A DNA stretch of 64,000 nt from Methanobacteriota archaeon. GTDB lineage: Archaea > Halobacteriota > Methanosarcinia > Methanotrichales > Methanotrichaceae. Below the pieces are notes generated by a model. The model worked only from the letters and a program-made list of their open reading frames with translations, ran no database searches and had not been told where the DNA came from. Of the stretch, positions 8,982-17,133 are shown one piece after another. A program made the translations under genes and the position numbers. The stretch spans positions 1 through 64,000 of the forward strand of contig JAKPCO010000089.1 of the NCBI GenBank assembly GCA_029553285.1. The letters run 5' to 3'. How positions within the stretch are numbered: position 1 is the first letter of the stretch; every line of letters starts with the position of its first letter.

Positions 8982-9093
8982 CGCTCATAACTTGCCCATA
9001 GAATCACTGGTCCTGCCATGCATTCTTGGTGAATGAATGAGTGCGTTCAGCAACCACATTGGACGACCTGCAAGTTGCCAAACACATAAGAGC
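8982..9093 (-). mobile_element. MITE-like element, copy B
   Basis: 112 bp, ends CGCTCATAAC and CACATAAGAGC. A perfect 9-bp direct repeat ATGGAGAAA flanks it (8973-8981 and 9094-9102). Reverse-complemented, it matches copy A at both ends. Its centre (cactggtcctgccatgcat, ttggtgaatgaatgagtgcg) is shared with copy E at 53268. One base of the terminal G is missing on the right, which makes the duplication look 9 bp long. Copy C starts 17 bp further on. Confidence 0.78.
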
Positions 9094-9110
9094 ATGGAGA
9101 AATTGACCGA

Positions 9111-9230
9111 CGCTCTTGTCCATTTGATGACTTTCCCGAAGGAGCAAGGGTCATGCTATGCCCGGCGAGCGAATGAGCCCTTTCAGCAACCGGCTTGCAT
9201 GTCCTTCAAGTTGCTGAATACATAAGAGCG
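9111..9230 (-). mobile_element. MITE-like element, copy C
   Basis: 120 bp, ends CGCTCTTGTCC and ATACATAAGAGCG. The flanks ATTGACCGA (9102-9110) and ATCGACCAA (9231-9239) agree at 7 of 9 positions, so the duplication has decayed or was imperfect. Its left duplication touches the right duplication of copy B, so B and C sit shoulder to shoulder. Inside are the shared boxes GATGACTTTCCCGAAGGAGC and the reverse of CAACTTGAAGG. Confidence 0.75.
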
Positions 9231-9310
9231 ATCGACCAATCCCAAAATCCCGGCCCTGTCCGATGAACCGCTTTGACCTTTTGTAAAATCACAGCGAACT
9301 CGGCAGGCAC

Positions 9311-10765
9311 TCATGCCTGCTCTGCCTCGCCATCGTCCTCATCATCCTCCCCATCATTGGGAGGGAAGTCTGTCAGCCGCCTTTGTGAGCTCGTGGACCT
9401 CTCACCAGGTATATCCAAAGGGTATATCCACGTGAGGCAGCCGGTGCAGAAGTGATCCTCCGGAAGGCCGATAGCCTTTATCAGCCCCTCCAGGCTCACA
9501 TATCCCAGAGAGTCCGCATCTATGACGGTCTCCACGCCTGCCACCGTCTTGTGCGCTGCTATCAGCTCATCCCTGCTCGCCATATCAATCCCGAGGTAGC
9601 AGGGCGCGATTATCGGCGGGCTTCCTATCCTCACGTGGACCTTCCTCGCTCCGGCATCCTTTACCATCTTCACGATCCTGCGGCTCGTGGTGCCTCTGAC
9701 TATGCTGTCGTCCACCAGAACGATGCGCTGCCCCTCGATGTTCGGCCTGATGGTGTTCATCTTCATGCGCACCGCAGCCTCTCTCATAGATTGATCTGGC
9801 ATTATGAAAGTTCTCCCGACGTAGCGGTTCTTCATGAGGCACTCCTTGTACCGTATACCGGAGCGCTGGTGGTATCCGACAGCCATGGTGATCCCGGAGT
9901 CGGGAATCGGAGAGACAACATCCGCATCTGCTGGATGCTCATCCGCAAGGATTGAGCCTATGTTCACCCTGACATCGTAGATGAGCTTTGTATCCATGAT
10001 GCTGTCAGGCCTCGCGAAGTAGACATACTCGAATATGCAGTGCGCAGGTCGCGGAGGGTTCACAAGCCTGATGCACTTCATCCCTCCATCTCTCAAGATG
10101 ACCATCTCGCCAGGAGCTACATCTCTTATGAGCCTGCCGTTGAGCGCATCGATGGCAACGCTCTCAGATGCCACCATGAATCCATCATCGAGCGCCCCGA
10201 TGCACAGCGGTTTTATCCCGAGCGGATCCCGGAGGCCGATGACAGTGTCATTGCACATGATCGCCAGAGAATAGGAGCCCACGAGCCTGCGCATTACAGC
10301 TCTTATAGCATCTGCGAGATCGTATCGCTGAATCTCTTTCACAAGAAGGTGAGCTATGACCTCTGTGTCTGATGTTGTGGAAAAGATATCACCGGCGCTC
10401 TCAAGCTCAGATCTCAGCGCCTCTGAGTTCACCAGGTTGCCGTTGTGTGCTATTGCGATGGTCTTGTCCCGGTATTTAACAAGAATCGGCTGGCTGTTCT
10501 CCAGCGTGTGCGCGCCTGATGTGGGATAGCGGACATGCCCTATCCCCACAGGCCCAGGTAGAAGTCCGATCTGTGTATCGGTGAAGACGTCCGCGACCAG
10601 CCCCAGCCCACGGTAACTGTGGATGGACTTCCCATCATGCACACAGATGCCGGCTGCCTCCTGGCCGCGGTGCTGCAGTGCATGCAGGGCATAGTAGATC
10701 CTCTTCGCCACGCTTTTGTTCGGATCCCCCAACGAGATCCCAACGACCCCGCATGCATCTCGCAT
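9311..10765 (-). CDS. purF: Amidophosphoribosyltransferase (glutamine PRPP amidotransferase)
   Basis: 484 residues; first step of de novo purine synthesis, PRPP plus glutamine to phosphoribosylamine. The N-terminus 'MRDACGVVGISLGD' places the nucleophilic Cys after a 4-residue propeptide. 'IAHNGNLVN' and 'SDTEVIAHLL' belong to the glutaminase domain. 'IVLVDDSIVRGTTSRRIV' is the PRPP-binding loop. Cys residues in 'APCYLG' and 'HFCTGCLTWIYP' match the iron-sulfur-bearing (Bacillus-type) class. The last 30 residues are an odd acidic tail (NDGEDDEDDGEAEQA). The stop of L37e is 4 bp upstream, so it is likely co-transcribed with LSm-L37e. Confidence 0.93.
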   Translation of the reverse strand: MRDACGVVGISLGDPNKSVAKRIYYALHALQHRGQEAAGICVHDGKSIHSYRGLGLVADVFTDTQIGLLPGPVGIGHVRYPTSGAHTLENSQPILVKYRDKTIAIAHNGNLVNSEALRSELESAGDIFSTTSDTEVIAHLLVKEIQRYDLADAIRAVMRRLVGSYSLAIMCNDTVIGLRDPLGIKPLCIGALDDGFMVASESVAIDALNGRLIRDVAPGEMVILRDGGMKCIRLVNPPRPAHCIFEYVYFARPDSIMDTKLIYDVRVNIGSILADEHPADADVVSPIPDSGITMAVGYHQRSGIRYKECLMKNRYVGRTFIMPDQSMREAAVRMKMNTIRPNIEGQRIVLVDDSIVRGTTSRRIVKMVKDAGARKVHVRIGSPPIIAPCYLGIDMASRDELIAAHKTVAGVETVIDADSLGYVSLEGLIKAIGLPEDHFCTGCLTWIYPLDIPGERSTSSQRRLTDFPPNDGEDDEDDGEAEQA

Positions 10766-10768
10766 ATC

Positions 10769-10939
10769 TCAGTATCCAGCCTTACGCATCCACTTGTAAC
10801 TTCTGAGCCTCTTCGACCTGCCGAAACCGCAAGCAACGCATGTCCTTCTGTTGAAGTTGTATGAGAGCCTGCCGCATCTCCTGCACCTCACATGCGTTCT
10901 CTTGTGACATTTGCCCATAGAGGGCGTGCCTTTGCTCAT
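10769..10939 (-). CDS. rpl37e: 50S ribosomal protein L37e
   Basis: 56 residues from [19 protein letters not shown]. It has the two zinc-binding pairs CRRCG and CVACG and a basic C-terminus, typical of eL37. The open frame extends 14 codons upstream, but a GAGGTG ribosome-binding site sits just before the ATG at 10939. It lies 10 bp after the LSm gene, a common archaeal pairing. Confidence 0.93.
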   Translation of the reverse strand: MSKGTPSMGKCHKRTHVRCRRCGRLSYNFNRRTCVACGFGRSKRLRSYKWMRKAGY

Positions 10940-10949
10940 CTGATTCACC

Positions 10950-11165
10950 TCATGGCGATATGTAGACGACGTTGTCCCCACGCACTATCACAGCACCGAT
11001 CTTGCGTGCTGTGCCCTCTGCGATCTCCTCTGTATTCTCCAGGACCAGATTCATGTGTATGTCATATCCCTGGAGCTCTCCGCGAAATGCCCTTCCATCC
11101 TTGAGCTTCACTATCACGGGCGAATTTAGCGATTCGTTCAAAATATCAAGCGGCCTCTGAGCCAT
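10950..11165 (-). CDS. Sm-like RNA-binding protein (SmAP/LSm)
   Basis: 71 residues, from [17 protein letters not shown]. Sm1 motif '[31 protein letters not shown]' and Sm2 motif '[14 protein letters not shown]' are both present, so the protein should form the usual heptameric RNA-binding ring. The frame is open further upstream, but a GAGGAG ribosome-binding site precedes the ATG at 11165, giving the family's usual length. It is the first gene of LSm-L37e-purF. Confidence 0.93.
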   Translation of the reverse strand: MAQRPLDILNESLNSPVIVKLKDGRAFRGELQGYDIHMNLVLENTEEIAEGTARKIGAVIVRGDNVVYISP

Positions 11166-11226
11166 CAACTCCTCTCCACGCTGATGTACCAGCAAAATGC
11201 TTATCTGCACGTGACTGTCTCGTTGC

Positions 11227-11236
11227 ATATTTAAAT
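11227..11236. promoter_or_regulatory. A/T box between divergent LSm and PUA genes
   Basis: ATATTTAAAT contains the palindrome ATTTAAAT. On the plus strand it is about 27 bases before the ATG at 11259 (leaderless PUA transcript). On the minus strand it could serve LSm with a roughly 40-base leader. One TATA element used in both directions is possible. Confidence 0.35.
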
Positions 11237-11258
11237 TTGTCGGGAAAACCCGGTGTTC

Positions 11259-11738
11259 ATGAGGATCAAATCCAGGCACCACCTGAAGGGCAGCGAGGTC
11301 AAAAGGATACTTAGCGCAATCGGGGATCAGATCGAGGATCCTGATGTTCTGAGAAGAGCCTCGATGGAGCTCGCCGAGACGGATGAGGGATTTGAGATCA
11401 TAATCGTTAACGGTAAACCTCTTCTGATGATAATAGACGGAGAGCCGTTCTTCACCGTCATGGGATGCATTGAGCTGTCCCCCAGGGGGAGGACCGTGGT
11501 GGTGGATTCAGGTGCTGTGCGCTTCATAGCAAACGGCGCTGATGTGATGGGCCCTGGGATAGTGCATGCAGATCCCGAGATCAAGGCCGGAGATCTCGTC
11601 GTGGTAGTGGAAGAGCGGCACAGAAAACCGCTTGCTGTGGGGAGGGCGCTCAGGGCCGGTCCGGAGATGAAGGGTGAGGGAAAGGCCGTTGAGTCGATCC
11701 ATCATGTTGGCGACAGGATATGGAAGAGCATCTGCTGA
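11259..11738 (+). CDS. PUA-domain RNA-binding protein (archaeal MCT-1-like)
   Basis: 159 residues from ATG 11259 (GTG 11253 also possible). An N-terminal domain ('[18 protein letters not shown]') of the type seen in archaeal MCT-1/DENR-like proteins is followed by a PUA domain (about 75-155: '[23 protein letters not shown]', '[21 protein letters not shown]'). PUA domains bind structured RNA; family members are linked to tRNA/rRNA modification or translation initiation. The exact role here is not known. A TATA box 27 bases upstream suggests a leaderless mRNA. Confidence 0.82.
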   Translation: MRIKSRHHLKGSEVKRILSAIGDQIEDPDVLRRASMELAETDEGFEIIIVNGKPLLMIIDGEPFFTVMGCIELSPRGRTVVVDSGAVRFIANGADVMGPGIVHADPEIKAGDLVVVVEERHRKPLAVGRALRAGPEMKGEGKAVESIHHVGDRIWKSIC

Positions 11739-12003
11739 GATGCAGGTGTTGTGGACAAAAAGCTTCGTGGCTGTTGCAGGGGGTCGTGTGCTTGAATAGC
11801 TGCCATCAGGATCCTGCGCGCATCGACGCAGTGCCGCAAGAATCCCATAACGTCGCATGCCTCTGGATTCTGCTCATGTGCTCGGATCGCTGAATGGGTT
11901 TTCAGGAATCGTCTGCACTGGCACGATAGACATCTCGCGATGCCACCTGTGATGGGTTCAATGATCTGAGGACGTGGCTGAATTCGATGATACATAACAT
12001 GTC

Positions 12004-12155
12004 CGCTCTTATCCATTCGATGACTTGCCCGAAGGAGCAGGGGTCATGCTGCGCGTTCGTTTCGACTTGCCTTCGATGCAGTCGAGGGTGTGGCAACGAA
12101 TGCTTTCAGCAACCACATTGCACGACCCCTCCAAGTTGCGAAACACATAAGAGCG
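12004..12155 (-). mobile_element. MITE-like element, copy D
   Basis: 152 bp, ends CGCTCTTATCC and ACATAAGAGCG. The flanking 8-mers AACATGTC (11996-12003) and AGCATGTC (12156-12163) agree at 7 of 8. Its centre (gtttcgacttgccttcgatg, agtcgagggtgtggcaacga) is shared with copy G at 60554 and can fold into a hairpin. The surrounding gap 11739-12305 shows no gene; the 265 bp before the element hold nothing I can name. Confidence 0.78.
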
Positions 12156-12305
12156 AGCATGTCGTCCACGATGGTCTCCACCATCGGCGGCCATCGGCTG
12201 TTCCGGTTCAGCACCGCAGGATCAAAATAACATAATTATAATAGATAAACATCATCCAAAAAGTCTATAAGCTAGTATCAGCAATATAAAAAATAGGTGT
12301 TAGAT

Positions 12306-12605
12306 ATGTTCGGAAAAAGATACATCTGCGGTTGCTGTGGTGCTGAGATCGACGTGAAGAGGACGAAGAAGGTCGATCTCGGGAAGGGCTGGGTGGAGTG
12401 TCTCCCGCCTGCTGGCAGGGAGTGGAGGGCTCCGACCGCGAAGAAGGAGCTATCAGATGGAAATGTGTATTATATTGATGTGCTGAACAACCTCCATAAG
12501 AGGGAGGAGTTCATAGAGCTCTTCGGAGTGGATCCTGAGAAGGCGATAAAGTACATGCGCGAGCACATAATCCTGAGCAGCAGGAGGAGTGATGGGGGTA
12601 AATGA
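12306..12605 (+). CDS. Small CxxC protein, paralogue 1 (function unknown)
   Basis: 99 residues from ATG 12306 (a GTG at 12297 is in frame). One CxxC pair in 'YICGCCGAEIDVK', then 'GWVECLPPAGREWRAP', and a C-terminal 'REEFIELFGVDPEKAIKYMRE'. I do not recognise the family. The layout CxxC - W(V/L)EC - W..P - IE.(F/Y)G(V/I)DPE.A...MR is repeated in the next gene (12729-13115), so the two are paralogues. The three Cys could bind zinc, perhaps in a dimer. A TATA-like CTATAAGC lies about 40 bp upstream. Confidence 0.7.
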   Translation: MFGKRYICGCCGAEIDVKRTKKVDLGKGWVECLPPAGREWRAPTAKKELSDGNVYYIDVLNNLHKREEFIELFGVDPEKAIKYMREHIILSSRRSDGGK

Positions 12606-12728
12606 TCTGCATGTGAGAAAAGTCCATGATGGATACAGGGCCGGCTAAAGGAAATAATGTAGATATAAAACATAAGTTATATATACATGCGTTCAGAACA
12701 GAAATAATATAGTGTGGGTGGTGTGATA

Positions 12729-13115
12729 ATGATTAAAAAGCTCATCTGTCATCACTGCGGTGCTGTGAACCTCCTCGATACACAGCAGCTTGAGCAGAGC
12801 GTCAATGATAATGAGGACTGGCTTGAGTGCTCGGAGCCGGATGATTTTCAGTGGAAGCTGCCTGCAGGAAAGATCACCCCTGTTATAGGAGACCCGATAT
12901 ACATCACTGGTGGAGGGATGCGGCTGACCAGAGGGCAGTACATAGAGCAGTACGGCATAGATCCTGAGATAGCGCTGACCATGATGAGGGGTATGGGCAG
13001 AGCCGTGAAGGCTACCATAAATACAGCTGCTGAGATCGGAAAGACAGACTCAAGGGTTCCAGGGTCGATAAGAAAGCTCATGGAGAAGCTTGGAAGGACC
13101 AAAGGGGATCTGTGA
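12729..13115 (+). CDS. Small CxxC protein, paralogue 2 (function unknown)
   Basis: 128 residues from ATG 12729, which has a GGTGGTG ribosome-binding site; upstream GTG codons are less likely. 'LICHHCGAVNLLD', 'DWLECSEPDDFQWKLP' and 'RGQYIEQYGIDPEIALTMMRG' align with the preceding paralogue. It has an extra basic tail of about 40 residues. Its own TATA-like 'TTATATATAC' (12678-12687) in a 120-bp gap suggests separate transcription. The function cannot be told from sequence. Confidence 0.7.
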   Translation: MIKKLICHHCGAVNLLDTQQLEQSVNDNEDWLECSEPDDFQWKLPAGKITPVIGDPIYITGGGMRLTRGQYIEQYGIDPEIALTMMRGMGRAVKATINTAAEIGKTDSRVPGSIRKLMEKLGRTKGDL

Positions 13116-13371
13116 CTTTGCAGATCTCACCAGCATCCTTAGGCTCAGACAGAGGCACGCCTCGCTGGAGATCGTCGTTGGAGATCTCTGCCAGGCCTGG
13201 TCTTCCGTGAGCGGCGGAGTCTTCACGCCCTTTTGTTCAAGGGCTTTCCGCAGCTGAATGAAACAGCGTGAACGAATCGCATCGGCCATCTCACGAATCC
13301 TGCTGGATGCAACCGATACGCCAGATGGGGCAGGCACGCAGCCTGAAAGTAAAAAGTGATGAAAGGGGCTC
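13116..13371. other. Gap with possible decayed coding sequence
   Basis: 256 bp between the CxxC paralogue and the pyrophosphatase stop. A minus-strand frame ('MADAIRSRCFIQLRKALEQKG', continuing 'VKTPPLTEDQAW') looks protein-like over about 35 codons but has no recognisable family and runs into the opposing gene. I treat it as a possible gene remnant, not a gene. Confidence 0.25.
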
Positions 13372-14307
13372 TCACTTCTTGAATGCGGACTCGAGCGGCG
13401 GGATGACCTGCTTCTTTCTTGAGAGCACCTTCTCCTTGTAGATGGAGTTGTTGACGACCTTTCCGCCGAATGCCTTCTCAAACCCCTCTTTTGCTGCATC
13501 TGTGCCGACGAAGAGGAGATCTGAGGCTTCCTTGATGACGTCTGTGAGCATCAGGACAACCATATCGAGCTTCTCAGACTCCAGGGTCTTTCTCATCTCC
13601 GCGAGGATCTCCTCACGCTTCGGAGCAAGATCCGCGAGATCCATGACCTCGATCTGGCCGACGCCAGCCTTGACACCGCTGAAGTCGAACTTCTTGAAGT
13701 CGCCGAAGACTATGTCCTTTGCTGTCTTGGACTTTATATCGCTCTTGGCCTTGAGCATCTCCATCCCGAACTTCTGCGGGTCCTCTCCGCAGATCTTCGA
13801 GAGCTTCTCCACTGTTGCCTTGTCCTTATCGGTGCATGTCGGGGACTTGAAGAGAACGGTATCGCTCAGAATCGCGGCCATCATAAGGCCTGCCATCTCC
13901 TTGGATATCTTGACCCCGTTCAGCTCATACATGCTGGCGATGATCGTTCCGGTCGCGCCCACAGGCTCGTTGTGGAAGAATATCGGCTTGCCGGTCTGTA
14001 TGTCCCCTATCTTGTGATGGTCGATGATCTCCTGGATGTCAGCCTTCATGATGTTGTCCACAGCCTGGCCCACCTCGTTGTGATCGACCAGAATCACCTT
14101 CTTATCGGTCGCGTCCTTCAGCACAACTGGAGGAGCTATCCTGAAGTGCTCAAGCACATACTTCGTCTCGTTATTGATCTCCCCTGCGGCTGCGGGGACC
14201 ACATCCTTCATTCCAAGCTGGTTCTTCAGATTCGCGTATGTTATCGCAGAGGTCACGGAATCTGTATCCGGACTCTTATGCCCGACCACATAGATATTAT
14301 CTGCCAA
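13372..14307 (-). CDS. ppaC: Manganese-dependent inorganic pyrophosphatase (DHH family, family II)
   Basis: About 311 residues. It hydrolyses pyrophosphate, which in acetate-users also drives acetyl-CoA synthetase. Metal-binding motifs are visible: 'VVGHKSPDTDSVTSAI', 'VILVDHNEVGQ', 'IIDHHKIGD'. The C-terminal DHHA2 domain ends 'KKQVIPPLESAF', with the SRKKQ substrate motif. The start is uncertain: a TTG at 14307 (giving LADNIYVVGHK) follows a GAGGTG ribosome-binding site by 6 bases, whereas the GTG at 14316 would lie inside that site. Confidence 0.93.
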   Translation of the reverse strand: MADNIYVVGHKSPDTDSVTSAITYANLKNQLGMKDVVPAAAGEINNETKYVLEHFRIAPPVVLKDATDKKVILVDHNEVGQAVDNIMKADIQEIIDHHKIGDIQTGKPIFFHNEPVGATGTIIASMYELNGVKISKEMAGLMMAAILSDTVLFKSPTCTDKDKATVEKLSKICGEDPQKFGMEMLKAKSDIKSKTAKDIVFGDFKKFDFSGVKAGVGQIEVMDLADLAPKREEILAEMRKTLESEKLDMVVLMLTDVIKEASDLLFVGTDAAKEGFEKAFGGKVVNNSIYKEKVLSRKKQVIPPLESAFKK

Positions 14308-14518
14308 ACCCAACACCTCGGGGCTGTTGATAGCTGGACTGCCATGGCGGAGAGGATCACAGGACGTATCACTGCCCGAGATGCATCATATACGCAGATG
14401 CATCAGTCGATGAGTGCGCGATCTCTTCCCTCCCAGCAGTCGTCTTACAAGCAACCGTAAGACAAAATAATCAGTAAAGAATCATAATATTTAACAGTTA
14501 TCGGCCATGCACAAGAGG

Positions 14519-14599
14519 TGTCCGAATAAGGAAGAAGTGCTCATAACAATCAGCATCCTCAAGCCTCGAATATCTGGCTCCGGAACTCTTATTCGGACA
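14519..14599. repeat. 12-bp perfect inverted repeat in the photolyase leader
   Basis: TGTCCGAATAAG (14519-14530) and CTTATTCGGACA (14588-14599) are perfect inverted copies with 57 bases between them. They lie between a TATA-like ATAATATTTA (14484-14493) and the probable photolyase start (14606), so the transcript leader could fold into this stem. The right arm ends 6 bases before the ATG, over the ribosome-binding region. No target duplication flanks it. Confidence 0.6.
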
Positions 14600-14605
14600 G
14601 GTCCC

Positions 14606-15958
14606 ATGCACATAAATCCCGGGAGGATCAGAGCGATCCGAGAAGGCAAGGCTCGCGGGCCTGTAATATACTGGATGAGCCGCGACCAGCGCGTCAGTGA
14701 CAACTGGGCTCTGCTGTACTCCCTTGAGATGGCCAGGATGCTCAATGAAACCCTGGCTGTTGTGTTCTGCCTGGCGCCACGGTTTCCGGGCGCATGCGCT
14801 GGAGATCGCTCTTACAGATTCATGCTTGATGGGTTGAGAGAGCTCGAGCAGCGTCTTTCGAGCCTCGGTATTGCCTTCATACTCGCACACGGCGATCCTG
14901 GCGATGTGATTCCGGCTCTAATTGATGATTCCAGAGCGGGGATGCTGGTGGCAGACTTCAGCCCTCTCAGGATCTCGCGAACCTGGAAGTCGATCGTCGC
15001 AGATCGTATAGAAGTACCGTTCCATGAGGTGGATGGGCACAACATAGTTCCATGCTGGATCGCGTCACAGAAGCAGGAGTGGTCTGCACACACATTCAGG
15101 TCGAAGATCAAAAAGCATCTCGCAGAGTTCCTTGAGGAATTTCCGGATCCAATGCCACCGCCCAGACCGTGGAGGGAGAGCGTGGAGAACAGGTGGCTCG
15201 ATTCAGGCATCCAAAACGCTCCGGGATCGAGGATCCCTTCCGGCGAGCAGGCCGCAGCGGCGCAGCTGGAGCGTTTCATCTCAGAAAAGCTGGATCTTTA
15301 CGCATCGCATCGCAACGATCCGGCAATAGACGCTCAGTCCGGCCTTTCCCCCTATCTCCACTTCGGCCAGATCTCCGCCCAGAGGGTGGCCCTCAATATC
15401 ATGGCTCTGGGTGGAGATCATACGGAGTTTCTGGATGAGCTGATCGTGCGCAGAGAGCTCTCCGACAACTACTGCTACTACAATGAGCATTACGACTCCC
15501 TGGAGGGCATGCCTGAATGGGCGCGCAGGACCTTGGAGGATCACAGAGACGACCGGCGCGATTACATCTACTCTCCGGACGAGCTGGAGGGCGCGAAGAC
15601 GCACGACGAACTGTGGAACGCATCCCAGCTCGAGATGCAGATCTGTGGAAAGATGCACGGGTATCTCAGGATGTACTGGGCAAAGAAGATCCTGGAGTGG
15701 TCGGAGTCTCCAGAGGATGCGCTCAGGATCGCGATACACCTCAACGACAGATACGAGCTCGACGGCCGCGACCCGAATGGCTATACCGGCTGCGGATTGA
15801 GCATCGGAGGCCTGCACGACCGGCCATTCAAAGAGAGGCCGATATTTGGAAAGATACGATACATGAGCTACGGTGGGATGAGAAGAAAGTTTGATGTCCG
15901 GGAGTACATCGACCGCATCTCCCGGATGGCTGATCAGCAGATAACCTCAGATCAGTAG
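14606..15958 (+). CDS. phr: Class II CPD photolyase
   Basis: 450 residues; repairs UV-made cyclobutane pyrimidine dimers using light and FADH. Class II hallmarks are 'GPVIYWMSRDQRVSDNWAL', 'LSPYLHFGQISAQRVAL', 'ELSDNYCYYN', 'AKKILEWSESPEDAL' and 'LNDRYELDGRDPNGY'. The frame is open from ATG 14507, but the known class II proteins start near 'MHINPGRIRAI', which favours ATG 14606; the extra 33 residues look non-conserved. The leader contains a long inverted repeat (14519-14599). The 3' end overlaps the convergent cetZ gene by 7 bp. Confidence 0.93.
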   Translation: MHINPGRIRAIREGKARGPVIYWMSRDQRVSDNWALLYSLEMARMLNETLAVVFCLAPRFPGACAGDRSYRFMLDGLRELEQRLSSLGIAFILAHGDPGDVIPALIDDSRAGMLVADFSPLRISRTWKSIVADRIEVPFHEVDGHNIVPCWIASQKQEWSAHTFRSKIKKHLAEFLEEFPDPMPPPRPWRESVENRWLDSGIQNAPGSRIPSGEQAAAAQLERFISEKLDLYASHRNDPAIDAQSGLSPYLHFGQISAQRVALNIMALGGDHTEFLDELIVRRELSDNYCYYNEHYDSLEGMPEWARRTLEDHRDDRRDYIYSPDELEGAKTHDELWNASQLEMQICGKMHGYLRMYWAKKILEWSESPEDALRIAIHLNDRYELDGRDPNGYTGCGLSIGGLHDRPFKERPIFGKIRYMSYGGMRRKFDVREYIDRISRMADQQITSDQ

Positions 15959-17055
15959 ATCTCCTCGAGATCGTTTATCTGCTCGAACGCCTCGTACAGC
16001 TCGCTTCTTGCCCTGTCCTTCCTCTCGCGCTCCTCCTGGATGGCCCACTTCGCCTTTTCGTAAAGCTCCACCAGGCCAGGCGCCCTCTCGAGTGAGAGAA
16101 CAGAGAGCACCCGGGGCTCGCCCTTCTTTATCACTATGCCCTTGAAGACGTGGCCTATGGTATCTGTCAGAGACTCGATCTCCTTTGTTATCTCATCAAC
16201 ATCAAGATACTCCCTGGAGCCCTGTATCACTATCATGGCCCTGCCAGCCTCTCCAGCGTCGACGTTAGCGGGATAGAGAAGACCAACCTCGCGGAGGCTG
16301 TTCTTTATCGCCGCTCTCACTGATGGACTCTTCTTGTCCGCCTGGTAGTATCCCAGTGTGCCCATCCGCAGGCCGCCGCTCATCACGGTCTTGAAGTCGC
16401 CGAGGTCTGTTACGGACAGCATCTCGCTGTCCAGAGCCTCGATGAGGAACAGCAGCCTCTGGGCGACCATTGTGTTGATCCTGTCGTACGCGGATGCGAT
16501 ATCGCCGCTGAACCGCTTAAGGTACTGGTTGTCCACGAGTATCATGCCGTCTGCCTCTACCTCGATCATCTCTCTGAGACAGAAAGCGGCGTTCTGCAGG
16601 TATATCGTGCCCTCCTCCCGGAATGGAAGAACAGCTATCGGCACTATCGTGGCGTTCTTGTATCTCTTCTTGAGCTCGTGAATCATGAGGGGGGAGAATG
16701 ACGATCCTGTGCCACCGGAGACCGAGGTCATGACAAATATGAGATCGAAATCGCCCCGCTTCTCGATCTCCTCAAGGATCATCTCCTGGTTCTCCCAGAA
16801 GCCCTGCTTTCCCTTGTTCCTGTTCGCGCCAACACCATGCAGGTTTGGCACGTGAAGCCTGTCCTTCGCGGCGGTGAACTTGAGCTCCTTGAGATCGTTT
16901 ATGGCGGTGTTAATGGCGATCGTCTCAACCCGGCTCGGAAACCTCTGCTTGGAGTAGTACTTCGCCAGCCTGGAGCCACCGAAGGCCTGCCTGTTCACGG
17001 CATCCAGTATCCGGTTGCCGCACTGACCGACACCCAACATGAGTACGTTCAACAT
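15952..17055 (-). CDS. Tubulin/FtsZ-family cell-shape GTPase, CetZ-type
   Basis: 367 residues. 'MLGVGQCGNRILDAV' at the N-terminus is tubulin-like (GQCGN), and the GTP-binding loop 'SVSGGTGSSFSPLMI' (about residue 112) is the FtsZ/tubulin G-box. Asn-rich 'NTAINDLKEL' and 'DNQYLKRFSGD' fit the nucleotide pocket. FtsZ1/FtsZ2 have 'GGGTGTG' here, so the GGTGSS form points to the CetZ (FtsZ3) group, which affects cell shape in haloarchaea. The C-terminus (about 330-367) is highly charged and helical. It sits alone, convergent with the photolyase. Confidence 0.85.
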   Translation of the reverse strand: MLNVLMLGVGQCGNRILDAVNRQAFGGSRLAKYYSKQRFPSRVETIAINTAINDLKELKFTAAKDRLHVPNLHGVGANRNKGKQGFWENQEMILEEIEKRGDFDLIFVMTSVSGGTGSSFSPLMIHELKKRYKNATIVPIAVLPFREEGTIYLQNAAFCLREMIEVEADGMILVDNQYLKRFSGDIASAYDRINTMVAQRLLFLIEALDSEMLSVTDLGDFKTVMSGGLRMGTLGYYQADKKSPSVRAAIKNSLREVGLLYPANVDAGEAGRAMIVIQGSREYLDVDEITKEIESLTDTIGHVFKGIVIKKGEPRVLSVLSLERAPGLVELYEKAKWAIQEERERKDRARSELYEAFEQINDLEEIY

Positions 17056-17133
17056 GATCTCGAACCCGTTCCTGGGCTTTTACATGCACTTCTTTTCATC
17101 CCAGCAGCACCATTCATATGATTACTATAACTG

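Noticed and set aside
13050-13499. 149-codon minus-strand frame across the pyrophosphatase end
   Set aside because: Overlaps two supported genes; only a short part looks protein-like.
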